Assembly: GCA_963971405.1 (NCBI GenBank)
Contig: OZ020489.1
Span: 17,014,290 to 17,078,289 of the forward strand
Length of the DNA stretch: 64,000 bases
Direction: 5' to 3'
Source of the DNA: Psococerastis gibbosa
Lineage: Eukaryota > Arthropoda > Insecta > Psocodea > Psocidae
The position numbers and the translations under genes are program-made. The notes beneath the pieces are model-generated. The model worked only from the letters and a program-made list of their open reading frames with translations. It ran no database searches and was not told the origin of the DNA. How positions within the stretch are numbered: the stretch's first letter is position 1; every line of letters begins with the position of its first letter. Positions 55,804-64,000 of this stretch are shown here, in pieces.

Positions 55804-58390
55804 TAATTGATATTTTATTTTTTGACTAAAGGCTCTCCCCCTTCCAATTGTCTCCTCAGCTTTCAGAATTAGCAAAAAGTCAGACAATTCGGTTAAATAC
55901 TTAAGTGTATTTTCAATATACTTTGTAACACAATAAGATATTTCGTAGGGCATTCGTACTAATGCCCATCATCAAGAACACTGTCCAATTTGTTTGGAAG
56001 TCTAGTAACATCACTGTTTTCACCACGAGAAATTTTACAGCCCTTAAATTTTACAATGTTCTCAAGTTGTGTCACCGTCACCACTCTAAATTTTGCAACC
56101 AAAATTTTTTGTTGTGAAATTGAAACGAAAATGTATTTATTTAACATACAAGTATAGAGATATAACAACTAAAATTAATTAATTTGAGTCTACAAGTACA
56201 TACGCAAATTTTGATCTGCTGCCTTTTGTTGTTCCCTTCATAGGAAAGATACCACAATTGTTTATGTCTCAGTTTTAAGGGTCCGTCCAAATGCCCCATT
56301 GGATCGAGACATAACTATGACATGTGGAAGAGTTGCTAGGGTCACACGAATCCTACCTTCTGAATAAGGGAAAGATGGACCCTTAATTATAGTTTTCCGG
56401 AAGGCTTTACAGAAACTTCGAAATAAACTTCTCAAGGTATGCATTATTTAGATTTAGTTCAGCAGCCAAAGCACAATGATTCTTTCTCTAGGTACATAAT
56501 TCTTTTCTGTATACGTACAAGCAGAGATTTCAAAACATTTGTTAACAATGGGTGGCCAGGTCATTTTGCCGAAATTAATTTATTCCTAGCTAACAGTAAA
56601 TGTTGTAAAGATATAAAACTGATTTTTAGAAAAAATCATATAAATGCAAGCTTTCTTCAAGCTTGTATCTTTTACGCATTTTTGATAATAACATGTTCAC
56701 ATCTTTGCGGCTGTGGAACAATTAATTGCTTTCCTCAAGTCTTGCTTACAAAATATTTATAATCTCTGCCCCAAAAGGGTTATATCAAAGGGAACCTAAA
56801 GAATACAGAATATATCGAAGTGCTTCAGAAAAATATAGGAAGCTAAAATTTATGCTTCAGTGCATTTATTCAAATTTGACCTGTGACTCTTTATACAAGA
56901 TACAAGAAACTGACTTAGTATTGTGATTAGAGAGAGGGGGAGTTTCAAACACCGGAAATTGCGATATACGGACTGTACAAGCATTTATACAGAATGGGCC
57001 AAATTCATCAACAATTTTCTTGGAGCTAACCAAATTTAGAAAAATTGGCTCATTGTTAAAATTGCTTCTAATCATCATGTGCGTTTTTCATCGAAGTTGC
57101 ACTCTTTTTTCCTTGAACCCACTACCCGCGGGCCAAGTGCATATTCTATTAATATTATATATAATATTAAATAATTATGACTTTTTACTTGTATGTATAT
57201 TGTATATCGTTCCTCAACTTGACAGTAAACTTACTTTTCTTTTTAATGAAATCCCAAATTTTGCATTTCTCTGTATTTCAGAAAGCATTTTCATCAAAGC
57301 TTATTTTGCAGATTTGATCTAAAAAATAACGCTTAACGCACAGCTACGATGTTTCAGAACTAAGGGACATTTTCCCCATAGAATAAATATTTACTTTCAA
57401 GGAAAATAAAGAACTTGGAAATTTTCATTAAAAAGCGGCAGGTTAGACCTTACCCGCAAACGTCCGGAATTTCATTTATTTTAATTCTTATGGCCAATCT
57501 CGGATGATTTTTCAGAAAAAAATATGACCAGTCGACCGAATATTCGACCCACGCTGCATAATAGTGGTCGCGATGTTTCCATGTTGACATTTTAAACGGT
57601 TTGTTTTGGTTACATTAATTATTTCGGCGACTAGAGGTTGATTTTTTTTACTTAGGTGAAAAACGTGGAGTTTAATGAAATAGTAATTCATAGAACTGCA
57701 GCACATAGCAGATAAGAAACTCAAGTGAGAAAAAATACAGGTGGTCAAAACATGAAATTTTAAATACGGTATCACAGAGCCAAAAAGGCAATTAATAATA
57801 AAACCTTTCCTTCTAGGATATTGTTCTATTATTTTGCATTTGCAGTTTCATGCTTCGCCGAGAAAAATTAATAATAACCGTGAAACTAGTCTGTATTTTG
57901 TTTCCACATAAGACACTGATTAAACATATTGCCATATTCAATGGTTTCATTCCCATTTTTAAAACCAACAAGTTAATCTAAGATGCATTTTTTACATTTA
58001 TCACTTTGTACTCAAAAATAGGGCAGATGGTGCCATTAAAGCAATGCCACGCACGTTTAAATAAACAGACTGGGACTTGTGCGGGTCTACAACTACTTGC
58101 CAAATTTAACAACTCAGGTAAGATGAGAAAGAAATATAATTTTTACGAGCGATTTGCTTGTAACAAGCACCTAAATATTATTTTACCAGCCATGTTAAAT
58201 CCGCGAGGTTCTGTTAGTCCCGTCCCTCCGTAGACACCAGTAAAAACAGAGTGGAAGAGAACACATTGGGTCATTTAATTCAAAGATCAAATGATGCTCT
58301 CAGATCCACTTTCCACGCCATAGTTCAGAAACTTTCCTCAAACTTCTTACGCTGTTACTTTCCCCTAATATTTTTAATATAAATTCAATA

Positions 58391-58813
58391 GGGGTGTTCA
58401 CTGTGTTGGGTTTACCCTACGGGGAAGTAGGAAATGAGGGAAAATGGAAAAATAGAACTCGTTTTTCGATTAGAAAAATGATGCCATAAGGAAACGTGTT
58501 TCCCAACATTCCCACTTTACTCAACTCCTAGGTTGGGTAAACTGCACATAGGGAATCGAAAACGTTCATATTTATTGTTGTTTTGCTTTTTCATTAATTT
58601 AAAAAGGAGCTCTGAGACAGAAATAAATATTTAAAAAAACATAAGGAAACATGTGGCAAGAGGTGGACTACGGCAGATGCTCATAAGTTAATAGCTGAAG
58701 GCAAAGAAACTTTGGAGGTATGTTACGTTAGGTTTTTCTATTTCTGAGATCCTCACACTGAGATTTCATTATTTTTCCCATTTTCCCTTTTCAACCAACA
58801 CAGTGAATACCCC
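58391..58813. repeat. MITE with GGGGTGTTCACTGTGTTGG ends
   Basis: The termini GGGGTGTTCACTGTGTTGG (58391-58409) and CCAACACAGTGAATACCCC (58795-58813) are 19-bp inverted repeats with one mismatch, 423 bp end to end. The interior has no reading frame of note. A GGGGTATTCACT tip also opens the element at 62926. The target duplication is unclear. Confidence 0.7.
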
Positions 58814-59403
58814 TACTATTGACACTGAAAATCTGGCATTGTGGAATCAGTTACTTGAATACACGAGTCTTTAATAGTAACCAAACCATACCACACCGAT
58901 GTTGAATTAAATGAAGTGTTGGGACGGCAATCTACACGAGCTATTTTTTTATTCCAGAAGCTAAGAGGGCTCCATCGCCAAACGAGATGCTTCAACCAAC
59001 TTAACGTGTAATGATGTCTCATCATAGCTTGAAACGCCTCGGTAAAGAATACCGCACTGCACCACCATGCATTGGTATTGCCTAGTGCAGTACTACTTAC
59101 CCAGAATTTTCAAGCGATGGTTGGTTTGGGGAATGTCGTTGAGCACCAGAGCTACAATCTTTAGCAAATAATCTGACAAGTGACAGCTCTTGCAAAAGCA
59201 CTACGATTTTACACTCATTATTCTTCGTACATTCGTCAAAAGCAATAACTAGACGGAACGTTCTTGTTGTAAAACTTAGGGTGGTTCCCACCAAGTAAGA
59301 GTAATCGTTCCTGCGGGTAAAGGCTACTAACAGGTACGTTTGGGTACTATATACCGACAGTCGAAAGTTACAGTAACTTCTCCTTCTGAATATGACCGGC
59401 GTT

Positions 59404-59800
59404 ATTTATTTTTTGTATCGAATTTATTGTACAATTAAAATTATTACACTATTAATATAGTGTTAAAATGAAAGTAAATTAATAATCAGTTTGGTTTCAG
59501 CGTAATATCAAGTTTGTGCCAAGAAGCTAACCAGAAAATTTGTTTACATCGGAAATACTGTTAGTGGACCATCATCCGCGTGTGGCATTTGCCCTCAGGA
59601 ACGACTACTCCTACTTGGAGGGAACTACCATAAGGAAGTTACGAGGAAAGAATCAGATATAAAGCAACATTTTGGCACGAAGCCCGAATGCAGACAGTGT
59701 TGCCATGATCCAGCAAACAAAAGGCTGAATACAAGTGGGCTAATACAGCCCACAGCCCACGGTTCTCATGGTTTCAGAGGGACTTGCCATGCTGTGTCGG
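59404..59800 (-). terminator. E2F-like gene 3' UTR and polyadenylation signals
   Basis: Downstream of the stop codon on the minus strand, AATAAA occurs at 59423-59428 and again at 59405-59410, giving a 3' UTR of roughly 400 bp. No canonical Pumilio response element (TGTANATA) is present in it. The nearest is TGTAAACA at 59541-59548, one base off. Confidence 0.55.
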
Positions 59801-59952
59801 CTACATAGCCGCACTCCTGTTGCCCGCCGACGTGGAGGGGTATTCGAGGCCCAAATCGAAGAGTTGTGGCAAGCCTTCGTCGGGTCCCAAACTATAAGGG
59901 TAGTCATCTTCACTCATGTCTGCTCTCAGGCACACGAAATCTAGATCCACGT
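59801..59952 (-). CDS. E2F1-3-like transcription factor, last coding exon
   Basis: E2F proteins bind DNA with a DP partner and activate cell-cycle genes; their C-terminus binds Rb. The exon opens at a TTTATTTTCAG acceptor (59953) in phase 1 and ends at TAG (59801-59803). Its 50 complete codons include VDLDFVCLRADMSEDDYPYS, LGPDEGLPQLFDLGLEYP and a short tail ending AAM. The string DDY..SLG.DEG...LFDL matches the Rb-binding core of activator E2Fs (human E2F3 [20 protein letters not shown], E2F1 DYHFGLEEGEGIRDLFD). The rest of the protein must be encoded at higher coordinates; none of its exons was found up to 64000. It is on the same strand as Pumilio, ending about 7 kb upstream of that gene's promoter. 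A different protein with a similar acidic tail is possible but less likely. Confidence 0.8.
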
Positions 59953-60469
59953 CTGAAAATAAATTAAGATTGATTTTAGATTCCATTGTACAAAGCTTCA
60001 TGGTCTCAGAAGCGAAATTTCATAATCTGTACCTCCTCGCGATGAAGATAGAAGCGCGTAATGGCGACTGAACAGATAGGGGGACTGAGTTTGAGTCGGA
60101 ATAAGGGAAAAATACAGTAATTTCAGTGCAGGTCACTCTTTCGTGGGTTAGGAAAATGGCCTCGAAGTCGGAGGAACTCAATCCCGAATACAAGGCAACG
60201 GGAAACCACTTTATTACAATTCCCTAGCAAATGAATACAATTGCCATGATGATCGCCAATTTTCGACAGAAGAGGCATTTAAAGAATAGAAGTACAATGG
60301 AGAACTCCAAACAATGCGGGAAAATGGATTGTACTTAATTTATGGAGAGATGAGCATGGTATCACTTTTTGTTCCACAAAGAAATACAAGTTTATTACAT
60401 TGTTTTTTGGCGGTCAAACTAACGTACAGCAAGAAAGATCTAGACGACGGAGTATGATGACTCACCTAA

Positions 60470-60834
60470 GGCGGGGATTCCACCGACCTGCAAGTGCAAA
60501 ATACAGACATTCAAGACTTAGGCGGGGTTTCCACCGACCTCTCATTGCAGAATGCAAATGACATTGACGGAAATTTGAATTTTTCTTTTTATAGTAATCT
60601 ATTAAAATGTTTGTACTTAACATATCCCATGAAGCGATTTTTTAATTTTCATTTGTTTGTTTGTGATTTTACTCTATGATCATTAACTATGGCATAGAGT
60701 AAAACAAAAATTTCCGTCATTGTCATTTGCATTCTGCAATGCGAGGTCGGTGGAAACCCCGCCTAAGTCTTGAATGTCTGCTACCACGTCACCGTATTTG
60801 TATTTTGCACTTGCAGGTCTGTGGTATCCCCGCC
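60470..60834. repeat. Nested foldback: AGGCG-tipped outer arms around an inner foldback
   Basis: Outer tips GGCGGGGATTCCACCGACCT...GCAAGTGCAAAATA and TATTTTGCACTTGC...AGGTCTGTGGTATCCCCGCC. CAGACATTCAAGACTTAGG and CCTAAGTCTTGAATGTCTG mark the outer-inner junctions. Inner arms TTAGGCGGGGTTTCCACCGA...TTGCAGAATGCAAATGACAT and ATGTCATTTGCATTCTGCAA...TCGGTGGAAACCCCGCCTAA. The left outer arm lacks about 20 bp (GTGACGTGGTAG region) present on the right. Confidence 0.8.
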
Positions 60835-61439
60835 TGAGTCAAGTTGATGGCTTTTGTTGTAATTTACTTGCAGAATATAATTTGTTATAATTCAAAGAAA
60901 CCATGAAATAAACTTATGTTTCTTTGTGAAATAAAATGAAGTGATACAATGCACCTCTCTCTCCATAAGTTAATTATTGATATTGACGCCATTATAAGGA
61001 TCCGTCTCGCCTATCAGAATGAAATGAGGCAGACGCCATCGATGCTGGGCTTTCTATAGAAAATGCCTCTATTCTGGAAAAAGTAGAGAAAGGAGGAAAG
61101 AAAGATGACTATTGTCATTCGGAAGGTATGGCGCTTTGGCACACGCTTATATTAATATCCCCTAACAATGACACTAGCTGCAGTTATCATATCTCTGGAA
61201 AAAATATAATTAAAATGATAGGTACACACTGGGTATTTTTCAAAATGATGCCAAAATGGTTAGGCTACACTAATTTACTAGATGTATCATAGTAATTATT
61301 CTTACATCAGTTCTCGGCAACTTCCCTACAATGTTTTTAACAATGAAGAATGTTATTATGGTCGGAAAAATAGAATCTTGATAAATATTTTGGACATTCC
61401 TCTGTTTACACATTTTCTTAAAGATTATAAAAAATAAAT

Positions 61440-61650
61440 CACTGCTTTTTCTTCTATTACTAAGCGCAACTAAGCGGTGTTACGGACTCTGACTTTCACC
61501 CGAAAGGTTCTGGGTTCGAGTCTCATTTTTGCTACATTTTATGTCCATGCTCCGTGGTCTCAGGCCTTCCTAGTTGAGTGTAAGAGATGGCTTTATAGCT
61601 CAAACTTCACAAGAATTGCTTAGTAATAGAACAACGGAATAATCTATTTA
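61440..61650 (+). repeat. tRNA-derived SINE (family T) flanked by its own inverted tail
   Basis: The plus-strand body reads CGGACTCTGACTTTCACCCG, AAAGGTTCTGGGTTCGAGTC (B box) and CTACATTTTATGTCCATGCT, then skips to GGCCTTCCTAGTTGAGTGTA and ends GCTTAGTAATAGAACAA. In front of the head lies TTCTATTACTAAGC, the reverse complement of its tail. The A box is altered (TAAGCGGTGTTACGG). Confidence 0.65.
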
Positions 61651-62022
61651 TGGGAACCGTCCTTAATTAAGTATCCTCCAGACAATTATTTACACATTTA
61701 TTTGATCTAATATTGGACTCAATTATTGGAGATCACCATAGTTTGAACAATTTTTCCAATAAAACACAGGGAAAATTATAACTAATATCACTTGATACGT
61801 CATTACGACGACCAATAGAATAATTATGTTTCCGAATGTGAGAGCGATAATAATCGTTTGGTAGGAAGAGAAACATCATAATTTTCACATTCAAAATTCG
61901 TCGGAATCCTTCTGTAACAATTCCCCTATTACACACCCAAATGAACAATATTCGATCCAATAAATAAGGGTCGAAGAAAGATCGGAAAGTGCAACAGGAA
62001 AATTACATTGTTCTTTTAGTTG

Positions 62023-62371
62023 TTAAGAGTGTACAGCCCGTAGGAAATTGGCAGCCCAAAATTTAGTACTTTTTATTTAATTAACTAAGCAAGTTATTAA
62101 AGATTTGGCCCATTTGAGTTGTTGAAGACTACTTCATGCATCAAATAATCAGGTATTTTTAATTTTCGAAATTGTAGTTTTTTCATGAACACGATTTTAC
62201 GCGAAAAGTTATTGTTTATAAATTATTATCGTGTTTATGAAAAAACAACACGAAGTAGTCTTTTGCAACATAAATGAGCCAAACCTTTAAAAACTTCCTC
62301 AGTTAATTAAATAAAAAATAATAAGTATTAAATTTTGGGCTGCCAATTTCCTACGGGCTGTACACTCTTAA
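62023..62371. repeat. TTAA-flanked palindromic MITE, copy 3 (best ends)
   Basis: TTAAGAGTGTACAGCCCGTA...GGAAATTGGCAGCCC and GGGCTGCCAATTTCC...TACGGGCTGTACACTCTTAA are almost perfect inverted ends, each with TTAA at the tip. The interior AAGATTTGGCCCATTTGAGT and ATGAGCCAAACCTTTAAAAA link it to the copies at 11933 and 37772, although the outermost 20 bp differ from those copies. Confidence 0.8.
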
Positions 62372-62925
62372 AGGCTATACATTTTACGTTGAGCTTTGGA
62401 CCATCACCACAAGCTAATATAGGCCTACTCTCCTTTAATTGCTTGAGATCACAGTTAAGAACAATGTATTGGATTGTATCGAAGGAGTGGAATGTCTGAA
62501 TATGGCCTTATCTTGCACCTACTGTGGCAATGAAGAAAAAAAGCGGATTGAGATGAACGTGGGAGTGGTGGTATACACAAAGCTGACTATATCAGATATT
62601 GCCACAGCATTGTAAATGATAATTATTAGTAGACTCACATCATCTGGCCAACCATTTTAACTCACTGTTTGACTTCTTACGACTCAATGGGGTATACAAG
62701 TGATTTTTTCTGGCTTACCCATTCTTCGAAACTTTTTTTATATTTTAAATATAAATGTTAGATTAATTAATATTTTAAATGTCTTTGCCACGATGTGCAT
62801 CTACTGATTAACAAATAATAAAGCATTACGGCGTCAAGCTTTCAGTTCCATGACTAAGCCCCGGTTATTTTGCAAGGCGATTGCCAAGCGACAGATTATT
62901 TTAATATGCATTTAGGGGTATTCAC

Positions 62926-63176
62926 TAAGTAATTCAGCACACGAAATGGTTAATTATTTCTTATAAAATTTAAATAAATAATTAAAAATTAACCATCTAA
63001 ATATCCGCTGACAAACAATTAAAAAATATAATAATATGTTTACACAAATTTATGTCTAAATTTACATTGACAATGGCGCTGCTAAATATGTTTCCAATTT
63101 ATGATAGAAAATGGGATTCCCGATTAAACATTTTTAACACGGTTAAAATTATAAATACCGGATAATGAATGTACCC
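62926..63176. repeat. MITE with GGGGTATTCACT tip and TTA target duplication
   Basis: GGGGTATTCACTAAGTAATT on the left and GGATAATGAATGTACCC on the right are imperfect inverted ends, each bordered by TTA (62923-62925 and 63177-63179). A 3-bp TTA/TAA duplication is typical of PIF/Harbinger-type elements. An inner hairpin ATGGTTAATTATTT...AATTAACCAT lies at about 62948-62997. Confidence 0.6.
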
Positions 63177-63198
63177 TTAATATTAAAAAATGTACCTA

Positions 63199-64000
63199 GT
63201 CCTGCCATAAGTTCTGTCCCTAAGGTTATGACATGGTGCAAGGAATCAAAAAGTTTAATATGGTTCGAGTATTTTTTTTTTATATTGTATTATTCATACT
63301 TAAGTAATAAAACATACTAGATTTCAAAATGTCCACCATCATTTTGAACACTAGCCTGAAGACTCATCTATTACGGCACGGACGGTTTCCACAGTTAGAT
63401 CTTGGGCTGCCATGATGAGGGAATGCTTCAGGCTATCCAAATTTGGGTGACGCTTTGAGCAGGCCTTGGCCTCCAAAACTGACCACAATGAATAGTCCAG
63501 GGGGTTCAAGTCTGGCCTACCAGAGGGCCAGTCTGCTGTAGCAATAAATCCGGAATTTTGGTTCTGAGCCACTCCGGAGTGGTTTCGGCTTCGTGCGCAG
63601 GCGCTGAATCTTGCTGGAAGCACCAATCGTGCCCGTTGAACAAAGTGGTATTGAGGGGCTTTACTCCTTCCAAAACGTCTTTCTGGTACACTTTAGCTCC
63701 AGTTTTTACGCCTTTTTCGCCAAATGCTGGGTTGTCACCCCTACTACACCATCACTGAAGACGGGTGATGACCTCGTTGCACCCTGGGAACAACTTCCCT
63801 GACCGAGATGAATGAGCATAGACCTAGTCATTTTGGCGGTTGTATACCTCTTCAACCCCAAAAATGTTTTCGTCGGCGAAAAGGATCCACTCATGACTTT
63901 GAGCTGCGTGCCACGTAAGTAACGCCTGCGCTCTGGTCCTCCGTATAGCACGTAGTGCTGGAGTGAGCAGGTTTCCTGTGGATCTCCGATAGGCCTTCAT
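63199..64000 (-). pseudogene. maT-like (DD37D) Tc1/mariner transposon, partial and inactivated
   Basis: Minus strand, entering from the right edge: KAYRRSTGNLLTPALRAIR, SHEWILFADENIFGVEEVYN (first catalytic Asp), a stop near 63820, GVKTGAKVYQKDVLEGVKPL, NGHDWCFQQDSAPAH (second Asp), and in a shifted frame GRPDLNPLDYSLWSVLEAKA (third Asp). Counting across the shift there are 37 residues between the second Asp and the Asp of NPLD, the DD37D pattern of maT elements. The 3' end shows a terminal sequence next to TA (TAGTCCTGCCATAAGTTCTG at 63197), resembling maT termini as I remember them. The N-terminal half is outside the window. Confidence 0.82.

Larger units (their letters stand above)
52290..59403. 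other. Intergenic region between the E2F 3' end and the Pumilio promoter
   Basis: Both neighbours are on the minus strand. The region carries the family H MITE, foldbacks (52918, 55203, 55664), a rearranged mariner fragment (53265-53645), retroposon ends near 54.1-54.2 kb, one family D repeat and a MITE at 58391-58813. From 53760 to 54080, 54260 to 55190, 55810 to 58380 and 58830 to 59400 I see no gene, although 56430-57330 has several short open frames without recognisable motifs. Confidence 0.6.
59953..64000 (-). other. E2F-like gene intron (partial)
   Basis: The intron ends at the TTTTCAG acceptor and runs past the right edge. It holds a nested foldback, a SINE-T, a TTAA MITE, a TTA-flanked MITE and a maT-like transposon. 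In 60000-60465, 60850-61430, 61660-62015 and 62380-62910 I recognise no exon. 60120-60240 is moderately GC-rich and could be an unrecognised retroposon. Confidence 0.6.

Noticed and set aside
58816-59294. Two short minus-strand frames downstream of the E2F 3' UTR
   Set aside because: No motif, no splice or start context, and they overlap a MITE edge.

Overview
The window is eukaryotic. It has GT-AG introns, long AT-rich non-coding stretches, tRNA-derived SINEs, RTE- and jockey-type LINE remnants, mariner and maT-like DNA transposons and many foldback MITEs. The repeat mix and the two conserved genes suggest an arthropod with a large, repeat-rich genome, probably a hemimetabolous insect or a crustacean; I cannot go below that level from sequence alone.

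Two host genes can be read, both on the minus strand. The main one is Pumilio (the PUF-family translational repressor). Four spliced coding exons of its N-terminal region are recognisable at 49087-49283, 45262-45393, 12555-12666 and 5854-6047. Their splice phases fit one another and together they encode 211 residues. A non-coding first exon probably ends at 51906, downstream of a CpG-rich, NRF1-like promoter island near 52.2-52.3 kb. The PUF RNA-binding repeats lie beyond the left edge. The gene's introns, including one of 32.6 kb, fill most of the window and hold most of the repeats. About 7 kb upstream on the same strand is the last coding exon of an E2F1-3-like transcription factor (59801-59952), carrying the Rb-binding and transactivation core and followed by a 3' UTR with polyadenylation signals. 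The rest of that gene lies beyond the right edge or in introns.

By region: 1-5.8 kb is Pumilio intron 5, with a frameshifted RTE-type LINE at 1-2.46 kb. 6-12.5 kb is intron 4. 12.7-45.3 kb is intron 3, packed with copies of a repeat called here family A (about 830 bp, ending in a conserved hairpin), a tRNA-derived SINE (family T), a second SINE-like family (C), TTAA-flanked palindromic MITEs and other foldbacks, plus one unexplained 114-codon minus-strand reading frame at 27986-28330. 45.4-49.1 kb is intron 2, with a nearly intact 1.3-kb mariner whose transposase is broken. 49.3-51.9 kb is intron 1. 52.3-59.4 kb is intergenic and repeat-filled. 60-64 kb is an E2F intron with nested foldbacks and a DD37D maT-like transposon running off the edge.

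The least ordinary observations are these. One foldback family keeps its tips and loop but has different arm sequences in different copies, each arm matching its own partner. A MITE just upstream of the Pumilio promoter carries consensus E2F-binding sites, next door to an E2F gene. Family A repeatedly brings perfect TGACGTCA (CRE) sites and a conserved 3'-terminal stem-loop into the Pumilio introns.
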